Made by a program: the position numbers and the translations under genes
Part shown: positions 9,928 through 22,600 of the stretch, in pieces
Layout: each line of letters begins with the position of its first letter
Numbering within the stretch: position 1 is the stretch's first letter
The notes under the pieces: generated by a model
The model's database searches: none
Told to the model about the DNA's origin: nothing
What the model saw: the letters and a program-made list of their open reading frames with translations, nothing else
Source: Labyrinthula sp. Ha
Taxonomy: Eukaryota; Sar; Bigyra; Labyrinthulida; Labyrinthulaceae
Assembly (NCBI GenBank): GCA_015227615.1
Contig: JAALGZ010000005.1
Location: 558,001 to 622,000 of the forward strand
Length of the DNA: 64,000 bases
Direction: 5' to 3'

Positions 9928-12900
9928 TGGGAATTCCACACGTGTGACGAAACTTCTTCGAAATAAATTTAAACAACTAGATTAACCTTTCTTTCAGCTA
10001 GAATACTACCATAATAATAAGAAAAGAGTTCGTTTTCACTGTAGAGCTCAATTATATTATGATATTACTTTTCTTATTTAACTACGAAGCTTAGAGAAAG
10101 TAGATTTCGAATGCTTGGTTTGTTCATACAAGTAAAAAGGATCATATGAAAGTTAACAGAGAATCAACTATAGTCACAATGGTTGTGGCATTTGCTTTAA
10201 AACTCCAAACTTTCTCTAAGGCTGGATTATTGTTCCTAAGATGCCTACTCTAAAGGTGGCGTACTTAGAAATTAGTGGAACATTTCAACTTGATTAACTA
10301 GAATCCAAAGTAATTTGCGTTAACAATTATCAGGTATCTTGCTTTGGTAGACTTACTCCTGGTACCGTAAAGCCTGAGCGCAGCTCATAAATTTACATAT
10401 GCTAATATTATTTGCTGCATACGAACACACTAATTCATAAAAGAATTACTTGTACAATATTAGTTATACATTCTACATTCATTAAAGAGGGTGCTCAAGT
10501 ATAACCTCCCCTGTGATTCAAGAAGCCTCTGTCTAATGTGATAAATCGTTTTTCTAGACTCGAAACGTGTTTCCTCAAAATGAAATGTCTGACCCAGCAT
10601 GACTTCTTTGCTAAGGCGTCCACCTGATATATTTTAAGAAGATTAGTAAACTGTGCTCAGATGTATTTAATTTTTTTCGCTAGACCTGTTAAATATTGAT
10701 TGTTACAATTAAATGGAGTAAATAATCAACTTAGTATATGTGTGGTGGTCGGCCTCCGTTTCTCAAAGATATAAATAATATGGATATGTCTAAAACAGAT
10801 AAGTGTAGGTTATCCATAGATATTTGTGTAATTACTGTTAACAAATAATAATTTCTCCCATAACAAATCAAGATTTCGAAAAGTTGAAGCAAACTTAGAG
10901 TTCCTCGCAAGTAATTACAAACACTGATTTTGGACGGAAAATTAAATATAGGGTTAACATGGTAAAACTTTCCGTAATGGAACTAAACCTTAGTAAAGAA
11001 CAAAACTAAGGAAAAACTATCAACTACAAAATATTATATATAATTCTAAATTAGTCAACGTGAAAGCATTTATAAATTGGCTTAAGAGTTCAAGTAAAAG
11101 CATCAAGGTATTGAAATGATGGTCCAAGTACATTGGGTAGACTTGCCGAAGAAAACATTATAATACTAAGCACAGTGTTACCGAAGGGTTGACAGTGCCA
11201 AAGGAAACAACCCAAGCCTTAGGGTAAAATTAACAAAAAGCTAATAAAGGAGTTCCTAGCGCTAGTCCGCGCAACCACATATATCCAACTTCAAATTCAG
11301 GAGATGTTGTAAATTGAGAGCAAAGAACAATAGTAGCACCCAATATTCATTGTTGTATCTCATGTTCTCTCTGGTCAAGCTATATTGAATACGTGTTCTA
11401 GAATATCGTAAAGGGGATTTGACACTTAATTCATTAAAACGGGATATCTATTTAATGATTTGGTGTAGACCTTTATTAAGACTTCCAAATTTCACAGCTA
11501 GAATAATAAATCTCACAATACTGGAACAAAGTAGTTAAAATGAAGCTAAAACTAGAAAAGGCACTTGAATGAATTCAACCCAATCTTTAAGCTTAAATAA
11601 AATATCGAATTTATTTGAAAGGTTTTTATAAATTATTCGCAGCACTTCTACTTGTAATAACTTAATGTTTAATATGTTCTCTATGGACACGAGCTTCGTT
11701 TTGCTCTTTGTACTCCGAACATTATCGTTATATCTAATATAATTAGGTCCTTTTTACAGAACCGTTGACATAACGTGGAAAGGTAATCCTAAATGACATA
11801 TTCACAGATTGATTATAGATTCACGAAGCTTAACCCAGAAGATAAATATTACAATTTCTCTACATTAACCATAGTTAGACTTGGAGGCCAGTCATAAGGA
11901 TTTTTCTTCGTACATAGATAAATTCTTAGTTGGCAGAATTCAAATATTTCAATTTTCATAACATTTGCTATAAATTAGAATATTGGGGCAAATGTCACTA
12001 GCTATACGTGAACATGAGAGCGTGGACTTGCAAGATTTTTAAAATATATTTTTCCCTTGTGTTAGTTTTGCTCTTCTAATATCTTTAGCTTTTCAAGTTT
12101 ATTGGTTTATATTTTTAGTCATTTGCTATCTTAAATTTCACATTCGTTTATCAAAATTCGATTCTACCTTCTTTCAACACAATTTATGAACCATGGGTCT
12201 AATATGATAATTTATTTAGTAAAAAAAGGAGCTTATGCACGATTAGATATATAATTATTATTTTCTATACTCCCAAGTGAAACACAGCACCAGCTCCTAT
12301 AACATTAAATCTTCTCCATTCTTGTTCTGATATTCACTTCAAACAGAAGCCAAGGAGAGAAAAATTAAAATATTATCAACTGAGGAGGTTTGTAGACTAT
12401 AAACATCAAGCATATTATTTCAAGTAGTTAGTTGTCATTAAAAAAATAAAATTTATTATACCCTGCTTCTGAACTTGGAAATTTATATTCCATAGAGTAG
12501 TATAAATGGTACTCATCTCATACTTGCAGGAATATATAAGATTTTATTACTTGTTGTGATCGTTATTTTTAAGTAAATATGTATAGGATTCTAAGTTTTA
12601 TCAATCTTAGATGCTTTCAAGTATTCGTCAGACGCATCTACTAATACGAATTATCGATTATTGGTTGGGCCTTGATAGCAATAAGAGATTACTGATTGTT
12701 GATAGATGTCAAATAGCTCTGATACCATTTAATTCATTAATGTCTATAAGTAAGAAAGATTTAATAATAATGTTCTCAATAAATAATGGATAAACTATAA
12801 ATACATTATTTTGCTTCCCCAGTGATGTATTCTAGACTAGGTTTTTCCGCTTGTATCTCAATGGCATAGTTGTGCTCTCTAGTTATAGATTCCTAGGCTT

Positions 12901-15900
12901 AACAAGTTTCAGAAGATCTTGGGGCAGAAATCTTGGGAAACAAGTTCCATTGGAAATAATATAAACTAAATGAATCACTCGTTTTCAAGAAATAAGATAT
13001 AGGTAACGTGCATGCCTCCATGTCGAAATATTGAATGCTAATTTTATATACATGTTCATTCTAGTTATTTCTATATTCAGGCAACGATATTTAGAAGATA
13101 TTAAGGAAGGTGAATTAAAATTAGAAACTTATGAGTTTAACTTTTGCCGAAGTCCTACTCGTCTTTTTCTAGCTTGGAGAATTACCTTAGCATTCAACAC
13201 TTGTTTAACTTAACTCAATTTGACTATATGACTAGCTCCACGATTTATGTAAAAGTCGATTTAATATGTCTAAAGCTCATCTAAAATGAAGCTAATGCTT
13301 AGAGTGAACGGGGGTTACTGTAAGTTTTAATTTAGCAGTCTTTGCTGTAGAGGACATATTCTTGGTCACTCTCCCGCTACCAAGTCTTCTTCCTTAGACA
13401 GTTCTAGGTACTGCCTCACACATTGTATGCTAGGAATAGTACTTTAATTTTTCTTTTGAACAATAGTGGTATTTGAGGACATATCACTCGAGTCATTGAG
13501 TAACAGTACTTGCCAAATATTATAATACATTGAATAAAGAAGAGTGGTAGAAAGATAGAAATCAGATATACAATTCTCCATGGCTCTAGTTACTACTCTA
13601 AAAGATTTTTGAGTGGGAGCAAAAGGAGCAGTATGTGATGCAAGAATTGGTCGTGGAAGATTATCACTGTGCTGATATCTAGAACTGTTTATGTTTCAAT
13701 TTATTCCTAGGTTAAAGCTGATATTATGGTATTTTTATACCTTATAAAAACATAACAATTCATAGGGAATGACCTGTAGAATAAAGATGAATGAGGGAGA
13801 GTTTGAAAGAGTGTCAACTAAAGCTGAGCTAAGCGTTGGTAGAGTTTTCATGGTTTCTCTAACAAGAAATTCACTCTTGTAGCCGAATAATGGGAAGTTG
13901 TTTATCTTATTCGATAATGAAAAAAGCTGGAGCATACCACAGCAAGCTTTTAAGCTTGTAAGCCTGGATAACTTCTAGGATACATCCTTCTTGAAAGGTT
14001 TATTTTCCAGGTACATCATAACATATGAGAAAATATCATTTTCTTAGACGTTTTCTTGTCACCACCTCCAATAGTGAGTTTGAATCTATTATGCATCTGT
14101 TTAGTTGTTACGAGATAAAAATATTAATTTTATACTCACCCTTTGAGTTTTCTAATTATGGTTGAAGTTCTGTTATATACCTGTTATCCACCGCTGAAAC
14201 TCAAGCACATCTAATGATAATTTTAGGTTATCTTAACATGTTAAAAATGACACCTAGATTGTTGAGTTTATACAGAGTTTGGTGCATGTGTATAGTCAAG
14301 TCACACTTTTTCTCAAATTTATATCTTAGATTTAAGAAGCCAGAATCAGTCATGCTCTCTAAGTGGTACGGGATTTATTGATATCTTAACTCTTCAATGC
14401 GGTATATGTATATGTCGAGAGCTGAATTAAACTATTCAATTTTCTTGCGCCTTATTAACTTAAGGGAAGTTATCGAAAATAATTCAATCATTTGAAAAAG
14501 GTCTCTATTGAAAAGTTTTAAAGTCTTTAATAGGTAAACACCTTGAATTTGGGCTATAGAATGACCAATTGGATGTAATGATTCAAAGGCTAAATTTCTT
14601 AGCAATGCTCTATCGAGTATGTTTCTCTTCTTATAAGTGCTGAACCTGAACTGACTCTACAAAGTTGTTAATCAATCAAAATTGCTTTAGCCCTATATGC
14701 AATGGAGAAGGTATTGCATATAGAGCCTGATACGCAGTATTATTTTGGTAGAAGGTGCTACGTTATAAAGAAAATTTGATAGTTTCTCTAGCGGATTTCC
14801 TACAAATACTTATTAGCGTTCACTCCGTAATAAACTAGTTATTTAATACATTGCGAAAGAGTTTTAAGTTAAGCTTATACCATGCATTTAAAAAAGAGAG
14901 GGGGGTTATTCCTGGCTCTTAGTTGAACATCTTCTGTATAATAATATTATATCTGATAAGGGGAAAAGAAGAGACATCGCAAAATCTGTTCGATGTGTCT
15001 TCCAAAAACTACTAACTACTTGAATGTTATATTATAAGAAATTTGAGAGTTTCTTCAAAGCTTCAATTGAGCTTAAATCCTTTTATTTTTTTTATTTCTT
15101 CATCTGTCTGAAAGCAATATCAATTCTTTGTGTTGTTGATTTTGTTATGAATAATCCGTATGCCACTCTTGTAATGATAACCCTTTCTTATTATCTTCAC
15201 TACAGTAGAGCTTTTTTACGTTTCTCCTATATGTTGATCAAATACTCTCAACAGAGTTTAAACATTCACCTGAAAATTATGAAGCTTTTAATTGGCTCTT
15301 ACAGTCAGCTCAATTCATCACATCGTTACTTTATTTGTAGAGTAGACTAAATTTATCACGAGAGTCAAATCCATACTTTGATCTGTAGAACATGCCTGTC
15401 CATAAAGTTTTTCTAAAAGCACTTCAGCTTAAATTATTGTACAGGTAACCTAGTCCCCAGGGAGTTTCATGCATTTTTTTAAATGCTAAGAACAAGAGTT
15501 TGGTTCTTGCAAGCGTTTTTCTTTAGACTTGGGTAGTTTCTTGGCAAAAAAATGTTTTTCGCTTGATGAACCAACTTATCAAATCTTCTAAATGTAAATA
15601 ATTCTGCATCAGTGCCAAAACACTTGGAATGAAGTTTTTTTTCACCCTAAATGTGCCCCATTAGTAAGCAGTGTGATTAGATTTGTAGTATCTTTTCTCA
15701 CCTTATGCAGAAGGTGACTCATTTTTCTCTCTATCCGAAGCCTTTAATTGTATAGTTTGGTTTTATCAGCTGATACCATTTTAAAGCCTTGGTTCAAGTT
15801 AGGTTTTTTGAGTCAAGATTATTGTTAGCAATATGAAGGTCAAAATTATGGATATTTACCATAATCTGGAACTCCATATAGCACGTCACATGTTTAATAC

Positions 15901-16848
15901 TTTTTTTGCTCTCTTGTTGGAGTACAACTTTAGGAGAGTTTATCTGTTCATGTTTAAGAATACTTTGAGGAATTTACTTTAATTTTCTTCCTCCTTCAAA
16001 TTTAAACTGTTTATTCCAAAAGACTTTGTCCATTTACATTTCTGCGTTGAAGTCACGAAGACTATGACGACAGTTTTTTTTGTTGTTCCAAAGACAAAGT
16101 TTTTGCAAGGTTAAGGTACTCTCTTGTTCTATTGAAATGGTTTCTTAGAAAGGTTATGTAATTATTGCGTAAGTAATAAGGTTTGCCATTTGCTTCGTTA
16201 TAAGGTCTTGAATATTACCAATGTTGTATATTTTTCAGTGTTTTCAAATAAAGTCTTGTAAGAGGCTGAAAATAAAACCGCCCTCTTCCTCTTATCTTTT
16301 TCAGTAAGCTTAGATGTTTCACCATCAACTCATTTCATGGAAGATGAGCTTTCTTGTTGAGAGTTTTCAATACTTTACTTGTAACTCCCTATAGCGCTAG
16401 GAAATTTTCATGAAACAAAAAGTTTTAGCTCGATGCCAAGGTAAACTTACAGGTTTGAAAGAAATCAAAATCCAGTGAAGCAATGTCCATTGAAAAGTAT
16501 ATTTATATTTGCATTACTAGGGAGAACTACTTGATCCTCTCAAAAGAATATCTTATTTGATATGCTTTTTTCTTTCCAAATCTCCCATTGTTCAACAATT
16601 CTTAATAATACTTATCTTGTATATAACGGAAGATGGGACAGCAATTCCATTGGAACCAATGTTGTCAGTTCTTTCCGTTAAAAATTGTTAACGAAATCTA
16701 GCAGTTGCATGATTCATTTTACTGCTAGTTTATCTGCTCAAACGTAAAATTCTCGGAGGGGTTGATCCATGTATGAAACATGGGCTAGTTCATGCGTAAA
16801 ACAGAACACAAAGTACTTTGAAGGAGGTTGTAAAACAAACACAAAGCA
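9928..16848. other. Gene desert
   Basis: About 6.9 kb of AT-rich DNA. Short open frames (for example 12611-12793 and 15024-15350, the latter a hydrophobic 108 aa) have low-complexity composition and no family resemblance. No RNA gene, repeat array or transposon was recognised. The last part should contain the promoter of the five-TM gene. Confidence 0.5.
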
Positions 16849-19656
16849 ATGAATAGAAGGTTTGGAAAACGGGCTGGCAGAAGAAAATATTCTCCTGAAG
16901 AGTCTTTGTTCTCCGAAAGTGGGGGGTTAATGGTTCAAAGAAGTTTGAGTTTAAGTTCAGCAGAAGGAGAATCTGTTGGTAGAAAATCAGATATTTTGAG
17001 AGGTGATGAAAGTGCTGATGAAGATGAAGGATCGATGCTTTCCAAAAATGAGGATTTTGCTCATAAAGTTAGTCGGCTTGTAGAAGTGTTTGAAGAGAAG
17101 AAATATAGGGGTAGAGTATTGATGTGTATCTTTGCTCTGGTGTTACTATGGAGTTGTTCTTTTGCGGTGTGTCGAGCTTTTGTGAACGCAATTTTACAAT
17201 CTCCAAGTCTTGAACAGGTTGAAAACGAATTACTTAATTTAATAGATCAAACTGTTGGGCAGAACGATTCTCACGTGAATTGTGTGGTGAGAGAATTTGA
17301 GAACTGTAACCGCATTTATCATATCCAAAATCAACAAGAGATTGATAGGTTCACATCTATTTTACAAAAAAATGCAGATAATTTAAATAGTTTGAGTGAA
17401 TTGAAAGCTGAATGTTCCACATTGAACCAAGATATAGACAACATTTTGCGAAATGGAACTCTTCTTCCAAGTAGGTTTTCACTTCCAAAAAGAGAAGACA
17501 AAGAATGTGTGGTAGAAGAAATTGACAGAGTTACTAAAAGACAAGCAAAAGCAGCAGCTGCTGTGGCTGTAGGAGAATCTGCTGAGGCTGAGTCTAAAAC
17601 TGTGCTGGAGGACCTTAATGCACAGGTTGAAGCCAGAAGAGCGTATGATCAAAAATATTTCAACGTAACTCTTCCAAACGCTTTGGCTAGTCTTGTAAAG
17701 GACGCCAAAGATGTTTTTCCAGATGCTGAGAGATTGCGTGAAAGCTTAGAAAATATTCAACTGCAGGTAGAAGCTTGTGCAAGTTTTGAAGATGTGTTTG
17801 ATAAGAATGGAAATAAAGTTGATTGTGCCGAAATTGCAGTTCCAGAGGTGTTTCAAGATCAAATAGAGGTTCTTACAAAAAAATTTAGAGCTGCCCAGCA
17901 AGTGGTTGATACCTTTCGTGATGTCTACCGGGCTATGAGCGATGTTGTATCAACAATTTTTAATGCCATTCAAAGTGTTAGAAACAATTGGTTCTTTGGT
18001 GCCATAATAGGTAAACTCTTTGATTTAATTGGGGGCGGAGCATTTGATTTGTCAGCATTCACTATAGACGCTGCCGATTTTAATTTGGGTCCAATTCCAG
18101 GAGGAGACCTTAGAGCCCTCAGAAGTGCAGTTAGCAGTGCCTTTGAAAGCTTCCAACTAGACCAGTTGGATAGACTTCAAGAATTGGATCAACTATTTTC
18201 TGAGGTCGGAACCTTAGATCAAACTTTTCTAGAAAACCTTTTTGACGGCTACGATGGTCCTGCACTCTTTAATAGTATTTTCTCACTAGATATTGCTGAA
18301 ATCATAAGAGAAAACTTAAAATTCGTTCCTGTAAGCTTCGTTCCGGAAAAAGTGGAGGAACTTGTATCCAATGCAAAGCAACGTGCTGCAAATTTGATAA
18401 ACCAAAACGATGAAAGGGAGTTTTCGTTGTTTAATTACCCTACTGCATATTATACAGCATTTAAAGAGAATTTATTACGTATTGGTGACTTACTTGTCCT
18501 TTTTGATGTTGTTTGGAGGATTATGCAATCAATTTTGTTGGTGAAAAAATATTGGAATATATCAGGAATAAATACGCCGCCCGCCAACATGCAATCAGAT
18601 GAGGGAAAAGTATTTCAACCAAAGCAAACAAGTTTACAGAAAGGTGTGAAGCTCATAACAAACCCAATTCTTAGTCTCAGTATCCTAACACTTTCTTTTG
18701 TGTTTCAAATTTCGTTGATTTATTTGGCATATAATCCCCTCTACTCAGCTTACATTGATGGCTGTATAGAGCACAGTTACGACGATATTCCAAATGAAAC
18801 CAATGGGACTATGTTTTTTAGAAATGTATTCCCTATCGCTGTAAATTTGGCTGCAAGAGAAGGAAATAATATAATTAAGACAAAAGTTGACACACTGAAC
18901 ACTGAGAGAGCTCTAACTTGTCAGGATTATTACAGAGATTCTTTGGAACGGAGAGACGATCAGAGCTCAACTTACCTAAATTTGAACACAGATTTTAATA
19001 TCCTAGAGGAGTCTTTAACACCATATGTTGATTGCGTTGATTGGGTTGACTTTGATTCTATGGCCATAGAACTAGATGAGGAGGCTAGAGCTATTGCACC
19101 TTTGATAGAACGTGTTAAGGAGTTGGAGTGTTATAAAAAAGATATTCTATTAGCACAAGAACGCTTCTCTGTTGAATTTTCCGACGACATAGCAATGTAT
19201 CAATGTCAACTTGTGGAAGAATGCATTCTACCATGTCCTGGTGTTGAATCCAATACACTGGAGAAAACAAGTTTTGACTCAATGTGTACTGCGGAATGGG
19301 GTTTCCATGCGTATTTTTTGACTGGGTTGGTATCCTTTTTTATGTATTTTTGTTTGAATATAAGCAGATACTATATCATGCGCGGGGTTCTTGCTGCATT
19401 TTATCACCATATTAGTTTAGACTTGTACAGTTATAGAGGAAGTTGCACACTAAATGGCGATATCATCTTGCCTCCAGAAGTAGTTTCAGAAGAATACACG
19501 TTCCGTGATTTATTGCAAAAGCGGTTAGAAAAGGCATTGAAGAGCTTTGCGTGGTCTGGAAAGATTGAAATGTTTCTTGCATTCGCCATGAACTTGCCTT
19601 GGATTGTATTTTTAGCTATTGTAGCACCTAGTCTACAGTTTGAAAGCACAGAGTAA
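16849..19656 (+). CDS. Large five-transmembrane protein, copy 1 (intronless)
   Basis: 935 aa, no family recognised. Predicted layout: acidic Ser-rich cytoplasmic N-terminus (about 1-88); TM1 (91-112, LMCIFALVLLWSCSFAV); a large extracellular or lumenal segment (about 115-540) with helical Glu/Gln-rich parts and N-glycosylation sequons (NDS, NGT, NVT); TM2 (545-565); a short loop; TM3 (605-628, NPILSLSILTLSFVFQISL); a second outer loop (about 630-820) with several Cys and sequons NET/NGT; TM4 (823-844); a loop; and TM5 (905-931). Two big outer loops with short inner loops recall prominins and tweety proteins in topology only. It is about 97% identical at protein level to the inverted copy at 31024-33813 with no internal gap. 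The first 20 or so residues are unrelated between copies. Confidence 0.85.
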   Translation: MNRRFGKRAGRRKYSPEESLFSESGGLMVQRSLSLSSAEGESVGRKSDILRGDESADEDEGSMLSKNEDFAHKVSRLVEVFEEKKYRGRVLMCIFALVLLWSCSFAVCRAFVNAILQSPSLEQVENELLNLIDQTVGQNDSHVNCVVREFENCNRIYHIQNQQEIDRFTSILQKNADNLNSLSELKAECSTLNQDIDNILRNGTLLPSRFSLPKREDKECVVEEIDRVTKRQAKAAAAVAVGESAEAESKTVLEDLNAQVEARRAYDQKYFNVTLPNALASLVKDAKDVFPDAERLRESLENIQLQVEACASFEDVFDKNGNKVDCAEIAVPEVFQDQIEVLTKKFRAAQQVVDTFRDVYRAMSDVVSTIFNAIQSVRNNWFFGAIIGKLFDLIGGGAFDLSAFTIDAADFNLGPIPGGDLRALRSAVSSAFESFQLDQLDRLQELDQLFSEVGTLDQTFLENLFDGYDGPALFNSIFSLDIAEIIRENLKFVPVSFVPEKVEELVSNAKQRAANLINQNDEREFSLFNYPTAYYTAFKENLLRIGDLLVLFDVVWRIMQSILLVKKYWNISGINTPPANMQSDEGKVFQPKQTSLQKGVKLITNPILSLSILTLSFVFQISLIYLAYNPLYSAYIDGCIEHSYDDIPNETNGTMFFRNVFPIAVNLAAREGNNIIKTKVDTLNTERALTCQDYYRDSLERRDDQSSTYLNLNTDFNILEESLTPYVDCVDWVDFDSMAIELDEEARAIAPLIERVKELECYKKDILLAQERFSVEFSDDIAMYQCQLVEECILPCPGVESNTLEKTSFDSMCTAEWGFHAYFLTGLVSFFMYFCLNISRYYIMRGVLAAFYHHISLDLYSYRGSCTLNGDIILPPEVVSEEYTFRDLLQKRLEKALKSFAWSGKIEMFLAFAMNLPWIVFLAIVAPSLQFESTE

Positions 19657-22600
19657 GTAATACTTCAGATTCTCAAAATAAACTCTTCATGAATCTGCGA
19701 AAGAAATTCTTCTGTACGTTCTTGTTACCTATGTAGTTTTTAAGAAAAGTTCATGTCTAAAACTGGTACCTTAAACTCAGAACGTTTGCACAGCCTAAAT
19801 TTTAACAATGGACATACCACTTGCTCAATGTTGCAAATATTTCTCTTTTTTCTTCTAATTTGGTCCATCTATTAAATTTACTTGTTGTTTCTTCGAGCTT
19901 CTCTGCCAAAAACCCAATTCTAAATTCTTAAAGAAGTTGCCTTAGAACACATTAGCTTCTCATAGTTAATGACTATATTCTTAGTTATTTTCAATTTCAG
20001 GAAGCAGTAACTTTAATGAACGCGAGTTTAGGGAGAGTAGATATTTCAGTAGTTGCACTGAAATTGCTGAAGTCAGATAGACCTATATCCTTGTCTCATT
20101 TCAGGTTTACCCTGTGTCGGTTTTACCTCTACTAAAAATATAACTTGATGGAGACACCCTAAAGCTGCATCTCCTCCATAGTACTAAATGTAATTCGAGC
20201 TCTGCAAGAACCTGTAATGAACAGATATTTTACAGCCATTGCTGCTCGTCTTTTTTCCCAAAGCATGTTCATACGTTACTTATAGTAGATAGCTAAGAGT
20301 CGCTCAACTCATTGGAGCTCCAGGCTACGTTGAGTTCCTTAGCTGGTCCATTCGTTAGGAATGGATTCATTTAACTTAAAACTCATTTTTGAAGGATGAA
20401 ACAAGCCAAATAGAGGACCTTTTGGATCTTAATAGAGATAAAAGCCATGAATGACCAACCGACTTCACCAGGTTTTATCATATTGTAACTCGACAGTATT
20501 ATCCTTATTCCCCAAATCTGTTTCACAGTATTACCTGAAGCATGTATGAGAAGCTACTTGAGCACCTTCATGTTATGTGATAATAGATACATAGTAGAAA
20601 ATTGTAGCTAAGCAGCTATGGTGGCTACTTTTATTTCTTGCCACTATCTAAGCATCAATAGCATTATTCTACACTAAGGCTCTTGCAATACAATAGCTTT
20701 AGAGATATCGCTAGGAAAATACTAAATGCCTTGAGACATAAGCGTATAAAAGAGTAGAATTAGTAGTTAGAAGGCCATTAAAAGCTAAGAACAAATTTCA
20801 AATAGTTAAATATGATAAATGCAGTCACCATTCAAAGTAAGAGTTAATCATCTAGTGGACTAAAAGACGTAATTCAAAACAAGTTTTACACTAAGGGGCT
20901 TATGAAAAACAACTAGATCGATCTAATGCGCCACTGCCATCTAGAAATACTGTTAAACTTTATCTTAGCACTTCATTTTATTCGTCTGAGAGGAGATTTG
21001 ATCTAAACAAATGACCTAGTCTTCATCAATTGAACAGAAGCTGAGAATACTGGTACAAACAAATAATAACTAAGAAAGATCAAGGCATGACATGTTAGAA
21101 AAAGTTAGTGACCCTAAAATTGAATACTTTCACATTCTAAGGACGTTGAGTCTAATATACTGTTCAGCGAACCTTTTTCAATTGTAGCTGCATAGTCAAT
21201 ATGTCTTCAATCCTGTTAATGTTAGCTCTTCAAAATTGAAGAATTAATTTAAAGTCTCTGCAGAGATAATATTTTCCTGTGGATTGGAGTCTAGTGTTTG
21301 CATTAGAATGGTCTCAAGCAGAAAAAACGGGAAGCCTGTAACTATAGTAGCTATCTGCTCAGCTTCATAATCAGGGATTTTATATTAAGGAACAACGGAT
21401 TTCGACTGCAACTCAAGTTAACCGATGAGAATATTTCTTTTATCTGTACCAGTTTAGTACCTCTTGAGCCTTCGAGCTTGTGTAATACTGCCGTGACTAT
21501 GCCTTATTAAGTATAAAGCCAAGAAAGGTGGTCATGGTTCGAATAGATAAGACTAGTAACGTTATGACTAGATTACACCTTACAGTAAGATAAAACATTC
21601 AATTGTATCTGAACTTAAGGGGAAAGTGTATACATTATTCATGATATGAAGTATGGAGTAGCTAAGACTTACAAGTTGTCCCAGTTTGAAGCTGATTATG
21701 TCAAATTTGTTTGCCATAAAGCAAGAAAAAGTTTTTGTTTATAGGTAAGAAGTCGGGATCTGAATCATAATAAATGGTTAAATCTAGTGATATTGCGTTC
21801 TTTTGATATTAATTTCTCCTCCAATAAGGCATGTTTGCATTTTCTATTAAAATGTATTTCAATTACAATTTTCTTTAAAAGTGGGTTGGAGGTACTACAA
21901 GCTGTTTCATGTTTGCTCTAGCCAAAAAAACATCTTGACTTCAGATGAGAATATTTTATATTTCTTCTTCTAGTTTGAAGCAACTTGAATCCAGGTTAAG
22001 CTGTGAGTTTATATTTATAGCTAGGCTAATTCAACGTTTGAACAGGAAGGGAAACTTTTGTATCTATCAATAAGAAATTAATATTTATTTTTTATTGTAA
22101 CATTTTATTACTAGAAGCCTTTTAGTTGTGCTTGAAGTGGTTGAAACAAAGAAAATCCAATAAATGTTTTTTATCCTCATAACAGCATTTCCTTTGTGAA
22201 TTATATTTTGCCTGGAAAATACATTGTCTAAACCCTGATAATAAGGATTAATCTCAAAAGTGAACAGTAACATTATTTCTGAAAAAAGTAAAACCCTTAT
22301 AAGGAGTTGCATTCGAAAAAATATGGATTGACAAAAAATATAAAATAACATAGGTTTTGAATGTTACGAAGCTGTCCATAATCAGTGTCTATAGCTACAC
22401 CTCCAGCAAAATCGATGTTGCATTTGACTCTAGTCATAATAATTTGATGGGGTTTTACCGACCACTCATTCAATAAAATCCCAACTTCATTGCACATCCT
22501 ATAACCACCATGATGGAACCAATTAAATTATGGAATTTAACCAAAACCCAATAGAAACGGCATAACTTTGCTCGAACTCGACAGTTAATTTTTTATATGT

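Noticed and set aside
15024-15350. 108-codon hydrophobic open frame in a desert
   Set aside because: Composition (runs of Phe, Leu, Ser, Tyr) is what AT-rich random DNA gives, with no motif or neighbour support.
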